A stretch of DNA of 32,124 nt. Source: an uncultured bacterium. Its GTDB lineage: Bacteria; Bacillota; Clostridia; Lachnospirales; Lachnospiraceae. The notes under the pieces were generated by a model. The model saw nothing but the letters and a program-made list of their open reading frames with translations. It was not told the origin of the DNA and made no database searches. The position numbers and the translations under genes were made by a program. The stretch is from assembly GCA_905215775.1 (NCBI GenBank), contig CAJMRM010000037.1, positions 1 through 32,124 of the forward strand, written 5' to 3'. Of the stretch, positions 21,552 through 30,102 are shown in pieces (the first letter of the stretch is position 1; every line of letters starts with the position of its first letter).

Positions 21552-22133
21552 TTATTGGAAGAAGCCGTCGATCACGTCGATGGCGATCTTGTTATTTTCC
21601 TCTGCGGATTTTAAGGCTGCCTCGTCGCCCTGCTCCAGGGCTGCGTCATCGGGTCCTCCCAGCATCACGAAGAATACGTAATCGCCGTGGCGGACCACCT
21701 GGGAGGCCTGGATCTTGGAAACGTTCATGGGATACTGCATGGTGTCGTTCACCAGACGGTCCCGGTATTCGGTCAGCGCCTTTTCTACGCCGTCTCCCTG
21801 TCCTTCCTTCGCCTTTACTCCGATGAAGGTCTCCACAAAGGTGCTGATCATGGGCATCTCGGCCACATAGGATTCGTACAGCTCCGGGGAAAGGCCGATG
21901 ATGTCGTTTAACATCTGCTCATCCATGGCGGTACTGGGGATGTAGTCCTCCCCATAGGCTTCCTTGACCTTATTTAAAACGTCATCCAGGGACACGCTGA
22001 CCGCGGCTTCTGTTTCCTGGGAGGTGGGCTCCTTGCCGGCAGAAGGGCTGGAGCAGCCGGTAAGAGAAGCAAGGGCCAGGGAGGCGGCCATGATGACTGC
22101 GGTTAACTGTTTGTTCTGTGTAAATTTTTTCAT
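21552..22133 (-). CDS. DUF4358-type lipoprotein
   Basis: A 193-residue predicted lipoprotein; the lipobox LTGC places the lipidated Cys at residue 27. A short Thr/Ser/Glu linker leads into a mixed alpha/beta domain with DYVFFVMLGG and a C-terminal AIDVIDGFF. This matches the DUF4358 family as I recall it, often next to MBOAT/DHHW genes in Clostridia. No enzymatic motif is visible. Start 22133 (MKKFTQ) is chosen for its signal peptide and an AAGGAGG 11 bases upstream; 22163 is the longer alternative. It is the first gene of the operon and may be an accessory subunit. Confidence 0.82.
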   Translation of the reverse strand: MKKFTQNKQLTAVIMAASLALASLTGCSSPSAGKEPTSQETEAAVSVSLDDVLNKVKEAYGEDYIPSTAMDEQMLNDIIGLSPELYESYVAEMPMISTFVETFIGVKAKEGQGDGVEKALTEYRDRLVNDTMQYPMNVSKIQASQVVRHGDYVFFVMLGGPDDAALEQGDEAALKSAEENNKIAIDVIDGFFQ

Positions 22134-22180
22134 AAATTCAAAATCCTCCTTCAAATCCCACAACGAGTGGTGATACGGTC

Positions 22181-22209
22181 ATTATAAGGGAGGAAGGGAG
22201 AAAAAGCAA
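22181..22209 (-). promoter_or_regulatory. Promoter of the DUF4358-MBOAT-DHHW operon
   Basis: On the minus strand TTGCTT (22209-22204), exactly 17 bases, TATAAT (22186-22181). It is in the divergent region shared with the AraC gene. Confidence 0.7.
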
Positions 22210-22351
22210 TTTACAAATATATGAATAACCTCTTACGACATCAGGTCGGCATCCAGGCCGGAGGAGCGGGAAGGCAGTACCGATTGCATTTTCCAGAGCC
22301 ATACGGTATGATAGACGAAAACGGCGGAGAACGCCGGAAAAGGAGGCGGCC

Positions 22352-24541
22352 ATGGAGCAGATACGGGTATTTCTGGGAAACATTCAGAAAAAACACGGTT
22401 CAGTGAACAGCGGTCTGGCGTTTCTTCTGGTACTCAGAGGAACAGTCCGGGTATGGAGCTCGGAGCGGCAGCAGACCTTATCGGAGCGGGATCTGATGGT
22501 GATCGGCCATGGGGAATTTTATTCCCTGGAAAGCGGGGAACCCAACGTGACCGTATGGCTCTCCATGGGAGAGGAATATCTGGAGCGGGTGTGCCGGGAG
22601 ACGCTGTATACCCGCTTTTCCTGCGTTTCCACCAGCGAAAATGCAGCCACAGGTCCTTTGTACGATTCTATGCGCTCCCAGATCCTCCAGATCGCCATGC
22701 ACAGCTACGGCCATGAAGCCGGGTATGAGCTGCTGATCCAGTCGGTGGCTCCTCTTCTTCTCCATACGCTGCTGACCCAGTTTGTCAGCGGGCATGACAG
22801 AAAACGGTACGGCACGGAGAACGGCCATCTGCTCCAGGTGCTGGAGGCCATGGAGGCGGGCTTTGGCGAGCCCGTGACCCTGGAGGAAATGGCGGGGAGA
22901 TTTTATCTGTCGCCCTCCTATCTTTCCCGGCTCTTTAAGCGGGAGCTGGGGACCACCTATCTGGAGTATTTAAACGCCCTGCGGCTCCGGGGAGCCAGAA
23001 GAGAGCTGGCAGCCACAGACGCTTCCCTGACCCGGATCGCGTTAAACAACGGATTTTCCAGCGCCGAGGCCCTGAACCGGGCGTTCCAGCGGGAGTTTTC
23101 CTGTACGGCGGCAGAATACCGCAGGCGGGTAAAAAGGGAGGAGGAGCTGCCGGATCAGATGGAGATCCTGGAAAACGGGCCGGAGGGCTCTCTGGATACC
23201 CTGATCCGGTTTATCCATTCCTATGAAAAACAAAGGGATTCTGCGGTCAGGGAGTATAAGGCCCCGGCAGAAGGCCAGGGGACACGGCTGTGCCTCCCGG
23301 CCCGGGTGCTCTATGTGGGAGACGCTTCACGGCTCCGGCAGAAAACGGTCCAGGACCAGATCGAAAGCGCCCAGAGCGCCATCGGATTTTCCTATGTCTG
23401 CCTGGAGGGGGTATTTTCCGCAGGTTCCTTCTGCGGCGTCATTGGCGAGCTGGAGACGATCCTGGCCTTCCGCTTTCTGGATACCCTGGAGCTCACGCCG
23501 CTGATCCGGGTGGAGGCGGACGCAGATCCCGCCGTTGTGGAGGCGGTGCTTTCCAGACTGGCCCAGCAGGAGGGCGGCGGAAGAAGCCCCAGGGATGAAA
23601 GTGAGAAGCACTGGCGGTTTGAGCTCCGGGAGACCGGAACGGCCCGGTCCGTGCTGCTGGCGGAGGCTGTCCGCCGGGCATTTCCCGGAGCGCTTCTGGG
23701 GGTTTTTGCAGATCCCCGGGCGGGAACAGAAAGGCCGGGGTTTCCAGTGGATTTTATTACCGTCCGCCAGGATCCCAACGAGGCTCAGGCTCCGTCGGAC
23801 GCGTTTTCCTACGAGCAGTTCCAGCGCCATTACCATGAAACGTGCCTGCGCAGGGCGGAGGCGTGGATGGAGGAAAACGGCATAAGCGCCCCGGTGTGGC
23901 TTCTGGACTGGAATACCCTGACCGGAAGATCCCTGGTGGAGGCCGGCGAATTTCACCGGACTGCCCTGATCCCGGATCTTCTGGTCCGGCTCAGGGGGAG
24001 GATCGCCGGGGCCGGCTTCCGGCTGAACCTGGAGCCGGACGGGGAGGATTTTTTTACATATCCTCTGAGCCTTTATCTGTACCGGGGCGTGAAACGGCCG
24101 CTGTTTTTTGTCCTGCGGTTTCTGTCTATGCTGGGAACCAGGATCTTTCTGGAGGAGGACGGCGCTCTGGTGACGGGGGACGAAAAGGGAAACTATTATA
24201 TACTTTTATGGGCTCCCTATTATATTGATCCGTTCCTGTCCCTGGACCAGATAAAAAAGGACGGCCTTATACGGCCTGTGTCGGTGACGTTTACGGGGAT
24301 AGAAAAGGGAAAATACCGGTTAAAGAGCATGTACCTGGACAAGGACAACGGGAGCATCTACCAGAGCTGGGTCCGGGTGGATCTTTATACGGCTCCCGAT
24401 GGAGATGTGATCGAATATATGAAAAATTTCTGCAACCCGGCTCTGACCCTGGAGGACAGGACGGTGGAGGACACCCTGGAGATCCGCCAGAGCCTGGCCT
24501 TCAACGCCGTGGCCTTCTGGCACATCCGAAGGATCGGATAG
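22352..24541 (+). CDS. AraC-family regulator with GH39-like C-terminal domain
   Basis: A 729-residue transcription factor. The N-terminal cupin-like sensor spans about 1-90. An AraC-type double helix-turn-helix occupies about 157-260 (LEEMAGRFYLSPSYLSRLFKREL, then IALNNGFSSAEALNRAFQREF). The long C-terminal half (about 285-729) resembles GH39/xylosidase-type TIM-barrel proteins fused to AraC regulators in Clostridia, with WLLDWNTLTGRSLVEAGEFH near 515-535. Where such enzymes have TEWN the protein reads LDWN, and no NEP motif is visible, so it is probably a sugar sensor, not an enzyme. AAGGAGG 5 bases before ATG 22352 supports the start. It is divergent from the glycan-acylation operon, a plausible target. 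Confidence 0.85.
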   Translation: MEQIRVFLGNIQKKHGSVNSGLAFLLVLRGTVRVWSSERQQTLSERDLMVIGHGEFYSLESGEPNVTVWLSMGEEYLERVCRETLYTRFSCVSTSENAATGPLYDSMRSQILQIAMHSYGHEAGYELLIQSVAPLLLHTLLTQFVSGHDRKRYGTENGHLLQVLEAMEAGFGEPVTLEEMAGRFYLSPSYLSRLFKRELGTTYLEYLNALRLRGARRELAATDASLTRIALNNGFSSAEALNRAFQREFSCTAAEYRRRVKREEELPDQMEILENGPEGSLDTLIRFIHSYEKQRDSAVREYKAPAEGQGTRLCLPARVLYVGDASRLRQKTVQDQIESAQSAIGFSYVCLEGVFSAGSFCGVIGELETILAFRFLDTLELTPLIRVEADADPAVVEAVLSRLAQQEGGGRSPRDESEKHWRFELRETGTARSVLLAEAVRRAFPGALLGVFADPRAGTERPGFPVDFITVRQDPNEAQAPSDAFSYEQFQRHYHETCLRRAEAWMEENGISAPVWLLDWNTLTGRSLVEAGEFHRTALIPDLLVRLRGRIAGAGFRLNLEPDGEDFFTYPLSLYLYRGVKRPLFFVLRFLSMLGTRIFLEEDGALVTGDEKGNYYILLWAPYYIDPFLSLDQIKKDGLIRPVSVTFTGIEKGKYRLKSMYLDKDNGSIYQSWVRVDLYTAPDGDVIEYMKNFCNPALTLEDRTVEDTLEIRQSLAFNAVAFWHIRRIG

Positions 24542-24547
24542 ATCTGG

Positions 24548-24589
24548 AATAGTTCATGAAATACCAATTATTTCATGAACTATTTTTTT
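24548..24589 (+). terminator. Terminator of the AraC/GH39-like gene
   Basis: ATAGTTCATGAAATA (24549-24563) pairs perfectly over 15 bp with TATTTCATGAACTAT (24569-24583), followed by a T-run to 24589. The stem can act in both directions. Confidence 0.92.
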
Positions 24590-24697
24590 GATATTGAAGA
24601 AAAAGGATAAGAATCACAGAAAAAGGGGCAAGGGTCTGGTGGAAGAACTGGTGAAAAATCGGTAAAATTACCATAAAGAGATGGGAAAGGAGCCGTT

Positions 24698-26017
24698 ATG
24701 AAGTACAAAACCTCCAAAGCCGTCATCGCAGCCGCAAAGGCCGCCAGTGTGGTCATGTGGAACGAGTTCCGGTATCCGCAGCCGGTGAAGGGGCGCTACG
24801 ATGTGGCAGGCAATAAAAAAGAAAAACTGAAGTGGGCGTACCGCTGCTGGGTCCATCAGCTGGAAATTGCGGAAAAGGGCTCGGGGATCGAGGAGCATCT
24901 GGCCTCCCAGAATCTGGACTTTTCCCTTCCGGAGGGCTTTACGGTGGAGCGGGAGATGACCGTCACCGGAGCGGGGGACCTGATGGCAGTGGACTGTCTG
25001 ACAGAAGGATCCACCGGACGGCTGTTTGACGGGATCCGGAGCTTTTATATGGACACCGATCTGACCTGCGCCAACCTGGAGTCCTGCATCTGGGAGAAGG
25101 CCCCGGTGGGAAGGAACCAGGTGCTGGGCCAGCCGCCGAAAATGAACACCACCCGGGGCATGTTTGAACGGTTCTGGGAGAACGGCCATGGGATCGATTA
25201 TTTTTCCACAGCCAACAATCACTGCTACGATTACGGGGAGGGCGGCCTTCTGGCCACTCTGGACCTCCTGGATGAAAAGGGGGCGCTCCATTCCGGAACC
25301 AACCGGACGCCGGAGGAGCAGGAGGACGTGCTGGTCACGGAGATCAATGGGATCAAAACTGCCCTGCTTTCCTACACATTTGATATGAACGGCAACGAGT
25401 ATGAGAAAAAATATCTGATCAACGAGGTGCGGTTCAATGATGAGGATCCGGATCTTTCTCTGGTGGAGCGCCATGTGAGACTGGCCCGGGAGCGGGGAGC
25501 GGACCTGGTCATCGCCTCCATTCACTGGGGATGGGAATTTGAGATGTATCCCCATAAAAACGTCATGGAGGCGGCCAGAAGGGTCATGGACCTGGGCGTG
25601 GACGTGATCCTGGGTTCCCATCCCCATGTGAGCCAGCCCATGGAGCGGTACAGGGCCAGGGACGGAAGGCAATGTCTGGTCATCTATTCCCTGGGAGACT
25701 TTGTCAGCTACCATCCGCTGACAAAAAATTCAAAGCTCACCTATGTGGTGCGGTTCCAGGCTGCCAGGGGAAGGGATAAGGACGGAATGGGGCGGACGCT
25801 GATCCATGGATTAAAGGTCCTTCCGGTGTATATCCTCTGCGAGGAAAAGGAGGGAGAGGAGTACGACTGCCGCCTTCTGCCGTTTCATGAGGTCTTAAAG
25901 GATCCCCAGGGACTTACGAAGGAAGAAAAAAGGGATCTGAAACGGCTGGAGGAAATCGTATGGAAAAAAATTCTGCTGCCCAGGGATCCCGGCGGGATCG
26001 TCCAGACAGAGATATAA
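24698..26017 (+). CDS. CapA family phosphoesterase-like protein
   Basis: A 439-residue protein of the CapA/PgsA (PGA_cap) family, a calcineurin-like metallophosphoesterase fold best known from poly-gamma-glutamate capsule systems. Motifs: GAGDLM (Asp94), ANLES (125-129), STANNHCYDYG (Asn-Asn-His at 173-175), IHWGWEF, ILGSHPHV and YSLGDFV. Unlike most CapA proteins it has no signal peptide or N-terminal membrane helix, so it appears cytoplasmic, which is odd for a capsule enzyme. AAAGGAG 5 bases before ATG 24698 supports the start. The M20 gene begins 13 bases after its stop, so they are an operon. No PgsB/C genes are present; a capsule role is not supported. Confidence 0.87.
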   Translation: MKYKTSKAVIAAAKAASVVMWNEFRYPQPVKGRYDVAGNKKEKLKWAYRCWVHQLEIAEKGSGIEEHLASQNLDFSLPEGFTVEREMTVTGAGDLMAVDCLTEGSTGRLFDGIRSFYMDTDLTCANLESCIWEKAPVGRNQVLGQPPKMNTTRGMFERFWENGHGIDYFSTANNHCYDYGEGGLLATLDLLDEKGALHSGTNRTPEEQEDVLVTEINGIKTALLSYTFDMNGNEYEKKYLINEVRFNDEDPDLSLVERHVRLARERGADLVIASIHWGWEFEMYPHKNVMEAARRVMDLGVDVILGSHPHVSQPMERYRARDGRQCLVIYSLGDFVSYHPLTKNSKLTYVVRFQAARGRDKDGMGRTLIHGLKVLPVYILCEEKEGEEYDCRLLPFHEVLKDPQGLTKEEKRDLKRLEEIVWKKILLPRDPGGIVQTEI

Positions 26018-26030
26018 AGGAGGAAACAAG

Positions 26031-27443
26031 ATGGATTTTGAACTGCTGGATTCTCTGATCCAGAGTAAAAAGGAACAGTTCTGGGAGATGAGCGACCAGA
26101 TCTGGGGATTTGCAGAGATGCGCTTTAAGGAAGAGAAATCTTCCAGGCTCCAGATGGAATTTTTAAGAAAAGAGGGCTTTACGGTGGAAGAGGGGATCGG
26201 GAATATCCCCACCGCGTTCCTGGCCAAAGCCGGGAGCGGCCGTCCGGTCATCGGACTGCTGGGGGAATATGACGCCCTTCCAAAGCTTTCCCAGGAGGCG
26301 GACGCAGCGGTGAAAAAGCCTCTGGCCGAGGGAGCGCCGGGCCATGGCTGCGGCCATCATCTCCTGGGGACCGGGTGCCTGGAGGCTGCGGTGGCCGTGA
26401 AGGATTATCTGATGGAGCATCCGGGCCAGGGAACCATTGTGTATTTCGGCTGCCCCGCAGAGGAGGGCGGAGCCGGAAAGGCCTTTATGGTGCGGGAGGG
26501 CTGTTTTAAGGATTGCGATATCTGTCTGGCATGGCATCCCTATTCTGCAACCTTTGCCTCCGTATCCAGCCTGGCCAATGCCCGGATCATTTACCGGTTC
26601 ACCGGAAAAAGCGCCCATGCGGCCGCATCCCCCTATCTGGGACGGAGCGCCCTGGACGCCGTGGAGCTGATGAATGTAGGCTGCAACTATATGAGAGAGC
26701 ATATGATCCCCGACGCCAGGGTCCATTACGCGGTGACGGATACAGGCGGAGACGCGCCCAACGTGGTGCAGGCCCATGCAGAGGTCATCTATTCCGTCCG
26801 GGCTCCCAGGGTGGACCAGGTCTGTGAGCTGGCAGAGCGGGTCCACAACATTGCCCGGGGAGCGGCGCTGATGACAGAGACAAAGGTGGAGATCCAGGTG
26901 GTCAGCGCCTATGCGGATGTGCTCCAGAATAAGGTCCTGGATAACCTGGTATACGGCCATATGAAGGAGATCTTCCCTCTGGATTATTCCCAGGAGGAGC
27001 TGGATTACGCAGAAAAATTCCATGCAGTGGGAGATCCGGGAGATTGGACCCTGTACCAGACCATGGCGGCGAAGCTCATGGGAGAAAAGGGGAAGGCCTT
27101 TTTCCGGGGAGCCATGGCAGACGTCTGTGTTCCTCCCCTGCCTTTAAAGCAGGGCTCCACAGATGTGGGAGACGTAAGCTGGAACGTTCCATCGGCCTGG
27201 TTCGGCAGCGCCTGCTTCGCCCTGGGGACTCCGGCCCATTCCTGGCTGGCAGTGGCCCAGGGAAAATCCGCCATCGCCCACCGGGGGATGACCGGAGCGG
27301 CCGCGGTACTGGCAAGGACAGCCCTGGAGCTGATGGAAAAGCCGGAGCTGGTGGAGGCCGCCTGGGAGGAAATGAAAGAAGCGAAGGAAGCCTGCGAGTA
27401 CCGGTGCATGATCCCGGAAAATGTGAAGGCCGGTTCCTTTTAA
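26031..27443 (+). CDS. M20 family amidohydrolase (AbgB-like)
   Basis: A 470-residue metal-dependent amidohydrolase of the M20D type (AbgB/aminoacylase group) that splits an amide bond in N-acyl amino acids, p-aminobenzoyl-glutamate or dipeptides. Motifs: GLLGEYDALP (Asp81), GHGCGHHLLG (metal residues around 105-110), GCPAEEGGAGK (Glu144-Glu145) and AWHPYSAT (His169). The dimerisation lid lies in the middle (FTGKSAHAAASPYLGRSALD). A region near DVSWNVP is typical of AbgB-like enzymes. An AAAGGAGG-type ribosome binding site precedes ATG 26031. It is followed 21 bases later by two membrane-protein genes, with no AbgA partner or AbgT carrier present. The substrate is unknown. Confidence 0.9.
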   Translation: MDFELLDSLIQSKKEQFWEMSDQIWGFAEMRFKEEKSSRLQMEFLRKEGFTVEEGIGNIPTAFLAKAGSGRPVIGLLGEYDALPKLSQEADAAVKKPLAEGAPGHGCGHHLLGTGCLEAAVAVKDYLMEHPGQGTIVYFGCPAEEGGAGKAFMVREGCFKDCDICLAWHPYSATFASVSSLANARIIYRFTGKSAHAAASPYLGRSALDAVELMNVGCNYMREHMIPDARVHYAVTDTGGDAPNVVQAHAEVIYSVRAPRVDQVCELAERVHNIARGAALMTETKVEIQVVSAYADVLQNKVLDNLVYGHMKEIFPLDYSQEELDYAEKFHAVGDPGDWTLYQTMAAKLMGEKGKAFFRGAMADVCVPPLPLKQGSTDVGDVSWNVPSAWFGSACFALGTPAHSWLAVAQGKSAIAHRGMTGAAAVLARTALELMEKPELVEAAWEEMKEAKEACEYRCMIPENVKAGSF

Positions 27444-27464
27444 ATCAGAAGTGGAGGGTTACAA

Positions 27465-28181
27465 ATGGAAAAAATGTATTTTTCAGTGGCGAACAGCCCG
27501 GTGATGGCCGTGCTCTGCGGTCTGGCCATCCTGGTGGTCCTGGTACAGGCGGCGATCTTTTTCAGAATGGCCTGGAGGAGGGCGCTGGAGCTGGGATTTG
27601 AGAAAAAGGATCTGATGAAGGTGATCAAGAGCAGCGCTCTGTTCTCCGTTGTTCCGTCGCTGCCGATCATCATCAGCTATATGATCCTGATGCCGGTCCT
27701 GGGAAAGTTTTTTGCGTGGCTCAGGCTTTCTGTCATCGGATCTGCGTCCTATGAAACACTGGCAGCCAATATGGCCGTCACCTCCCTGGGCTACGATGGC
27801 CTGGGAAGCGCCGATTTCTCTCCGGACGTGTTCGGCTCCCTGATGTGGGTGGTGACTCTGGGCGTGTTCCTATCGTCCATGTCGGCGCTGCTGTTAAAGA
27901 AATACGATAAAAAGATGCAGTCCCTGGAAAAAAGCGCCGGAGGCTTCGGAAGCGTGATCCCCAATATCATGTTTCTTGGAATGATGGCTACCCTTTCAGC
28001 TCCGTATCTGATCGATGTGGGGAATATTCCGTCCATGGCAGCTATTGTGGTATCTGCGGCATGTATGATCGCCATGAACGCCGTCGGGAGGAAGTATAAG
28101 ACTCTGAACGAGTTTTCTTTTTCCCTGAGCATGATCGCCGGTATGGCGGCCTCCTGCGTGGTCACGGCGCTGATGCGGTAG
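27465..28181 (+). CDS. DUF5058-like membrane protein, probable transporter half
   Basis: A 238-residue membrane protein with about six hydrophobic segments, matching the DUF5058 family as I recall it; no function is established. Visible: an N-terminal helix (MAVLCGLAILVVLVQAAIFF), a charged loop (RRALELGFEKKDLMKV), PSLPIIISYMILMPVLGKFFAW, a glycine-rich loop with YDGLGSADFSPDVFGS, and C-terminal helices. GGAGG about 8 bases before ATG 27465 fits the start. It is sandwiched between the M20 hydrolase and a second small membrane protein (24-base gap), so the two membrane proteins probably form one carrier for the hydrolase's substrate. Confidence 0.8.
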   Translation: MEKMYFSVANSPVMAVLCGLAILVVLVQAAIFFRMAWRRALELGFEKKDLMKVIKSSALFSVVPSLPIIISYMILMPVLGKFFAWLRLSVIGSASYETLAANMAVTSLGYDGLGSADFSPDVFGSLMWVVTLGVFLSSMSALLLKKYDKKMQSLEKSAGGFGSVIPNIMFLGMMATLSAPYLIDVGNIPSMAAIVVSAACMIAMNAVGRKYKTLNEFSFSLSMIAGMAASCVVTALMR

Positions 28182-28205
28182 AAGCAGTGAAAGGAGAATG
28201 AACGT

Positions 28206-28892
28206 ATGAATCAGGAAAATAAGAACAATGAAAACGGGCGTCAGCAGTTCGACGCCCGGATCCACCGGCTGGGGATCACCTCTACCCTGGTGGTATGGTG
28301 CTTTTTCTTACTGGTCCCGGCCGCTGTCTGCGTGATCTTCGGGCTGAAGATCGATCTGGCGGCCACCATAAAGGCTGCGCTTCCCATTATGCTGATCTTC
28401 GCCATCACAGGACTGTGCGAAAAGCTGTCCATGGCCCCCATCATCGGCCCGGGAGCCGTGTACCTGGCGTCCTCCACGGGAAACGTCCAGAACATGAAGC
28501 TCCCGGCAGCCTTAAATGCCATGAAGATCATGGAATGTGAGGAGGGCAGCGAAAAGGGACGGGTCGTAGCCATACTGGCCGTGGCCGCCTCGGCCTTTGT
28601 GACCACAGCCATCGTATTCTGCGGCATGCTGTTCCTGGCCCCCATTATGGCTCCGCTGCTTACCAATCCGGTGATCGCTCCGGCCTTTGACAACCTGTTC
28701 CCGGCGCTGGTGGGTCCCATGGTGATCCCCGTGGTGTTAAAGAACCTGAAGGTAGCCACTCTGCCTGTGGCTCTGGCCATTCTCATCGCCCTGGTTCTGG
28801 GAAGCGCGTATTCCAGCGTCCAGAGCATCGTCATGGTGGCCGTGATCCTGATCTCCCTGGGAGTCTATAAAGCTGTCTACAAGAAAAAATAA
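28206..28892 (+). CDS. Uncharacterised membrane protein, probable partner of the DUF5058-like protein
   Basis: A 228-residue polytopic membrane protein that I do not recognise. The polar N-terminus (about 1-25, Asn/Gln-rich) is followed by about six hydrophobic segments. A notable stretch is IIGPGAVYLASSTGNVQNMKLPAA, with Gly-Pro-Gly and Ser-Thr-Gly-Asn, the sort of broken-helix motif found in substrate sites of transporters. PALVGPMVIPVVLKNLKVA is a second conserved-looking loop. AAAGGAG 9 bases before ATG 28206 supports the start. It is the last gene of the CapA-M20-DUF5058 operon and converges on the substrate-binding lipoprotein gene 7 bases away, with no terminator in the gap. Confidence 0.75.
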   Translation: MNQENKNNENGRQQFDARIHRLGITSTLVVWCFFLLVPAAVCVIFGLKIDLAATIKAALPIMLIFAITGLCEKLSMAPIIGPGAVYLASSTGNVQNMKLPAALNAMKIMECEEGSEKGRVVAILAVAASAFVTTAIVFCGMLFLAPIMAPLLTNPVIAPAFDNLFPALVGPMVIPVVLKNLKVATLPVALAILIALVLGSAYSSVQSIVMVAVILISLGVYKAVYKKK

Positions 28893-28899
28893 ATATCGT

Positions 28900-29895
28900 T
28901 TACTCTATCACCGCCGCCCTGGCGAAGTCTGTGGTCACCAGGTCCTCATACGGGACTCTGGCCGGAAGCTCTCCGGCCTCTTCCAGGATATTCTGGAGAA
29001 GGCTGAAGCTTTCCTTCTCAAAAACGGTATCGGCCTTCCAGGTATCCTGGGCCTTATACCGTTCCACAATGGCCGTCAGGGCGGTTTCATCTGTTTCTTT
29101 GAACTGGGGTTTTATGGTTTTTGCGATTTCCGCGGATGTGTGGGAATTGACGTACTCCAGGCCTTTCTGGATCGCATTTGTGAATTTCTGTATGATTTCC
29201 GGATTTTTTTCAATATAGCTTTTCTTTGCACAATATGCCGTATAGGGGACATAGCCGGAGCTTTCGCCCAGGGAGGCCACCACATGGCCGTTTCCCTCCA
29301 GCTCCAGGGCTGTGGCGAAGGGCTCGAATTCCACGGTATAGTCTGCGTCATCGCTGGTAAAGGCAGCGGCGGTGAGACCGAAGCTTATGCTCTGGTCAAT
29401 GGAAAGATCGTTCCCCGGGTCGATGCCGTTTTTCTTTAAGATATATTCAAAGACCATCTGGGGCATGCCGCCGGCCCTTCCTCCCAGCACCTTCTTTCCC
29501 TTTAGGTCCTCCCACTGGAAATCCGGCTCCGGCTCCCGGCCCACCAGGAAATTTCCGGCTCTCTGGGTCAGCTGGGCAAAGTTTACGGCGTAGTCGGCTT
29601 CCCCGTTGGCGTAGGTATAGATGGAGGCCTCAGATCCCATGAAGCCGATGTCGGCCTCTCCGGATACCAGCGCCGTCATGACCTTATCGGCGCCTCCGCC
29701 GTTGACCAGGGTTACGTCCAGTCCCTCATCCTCAAAATACCCCAGCTCAATGGCGGCGTACTGGGGCGCGTAGAAGATGGAATGGGCCACCTCGTTTAGG
29801 GTGATGGGCGTTTTGCCGGATGCGTCTTTCTGGCAGCCGGTGGCCGCGGTCAGGACCAGGCTCCCGGCCAGGATCCCGCATACGATTTTTTTCAT
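28900..29895 (-). CDS. Orphan ABC substrate-binding lipoprotein (NMT1/SsuA/ThiY-like)
   Basis: A 331-residue lipoprotein (lipobox TATGC, Cys21) of the periplasmic-binding type II fold used for taurine/sulfonate, nitrate or thiamine-precursor uptake. The family signature APQYAAIELGYFEDEGLDV is near residues 43-61, followed by VNGGGADKVMTALVSGEADIGFMGSE. GGGAGGG 6 bases before ATG 29895 fixes the start. No ABC permease or ATPase gene lies beside it in the window, so its partners must be elsewhere. No TPP riboswitch (CTGAGA core) was seen upstream, which argues against a thiamine role. The ligand is undetermined. Confidence 0.87.
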   Translation of the reverse strand: MKKIVCGILAGSLVLTAATGCQKDASGKTPITLNEVAHSIFYAPQYAAIELGYFEDEGLDVTLVNGGGADKVMTALVSGEADIGFMGSEASIYTYANGEADYAVNFAQLTQRAGNFLVGREPEPDFQWEDLKGKKVLGGRAGGMPQMVFEYILKKNGIDPGNDLSIDQSISFGLTAAAFTSDDADYTVEFEPFATALELEGNGHVVASLGESSGYVPYTAYCAKKSYIEKNPEIIQKFTNAIQKGLEYVNSHTSAEIAKTIKPQFKETDETALTAIVERYKAQDTWKADTVFEKESFSLLQNILEEAGELPARVPYEDLVTTDFARAAVIE

Positions 29896-30019
29896 AATTT
29901 TCCCTCCCGGAAAAAGCTATGTTTTATTGTATGAGAGTTTTCGGCCCGGGGTTCCGGAAGGCTGGCTTTCATTCCCGGGGGGAGACGGGCGTTCCTGCAG
30001 AAACGGAAATTCTTCCGGT

Positions 30020-30065
30020 AAAAAAATCTGGACATTTCCGGGAAAGGATCCAGGAAATGCCCAGA
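30020..30065 (-). terminator. Terminator of the P-type ATPase gene
   Basis: On the minus strand TCTGGGCATTTCC (30065-30053) pairs with GGAAATGTCCAGA (30039-30027) with one G-T pair, followed by seven T (30026-30020). It lies 38 bases after the stop codon. Confidence 0.9.
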
Positions 30066-30102
30066 TGGCAAGGCTGTTTTTAAATTGTGCTCTCCGGGGT
30101 TA

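Noticed and set aside
29896..30019. TPP or other riboswitch before the binding-protein gene
   Set aside because: Neither the CTGAGA core nor another known signature is visible; only short GC-rich inverted segments.
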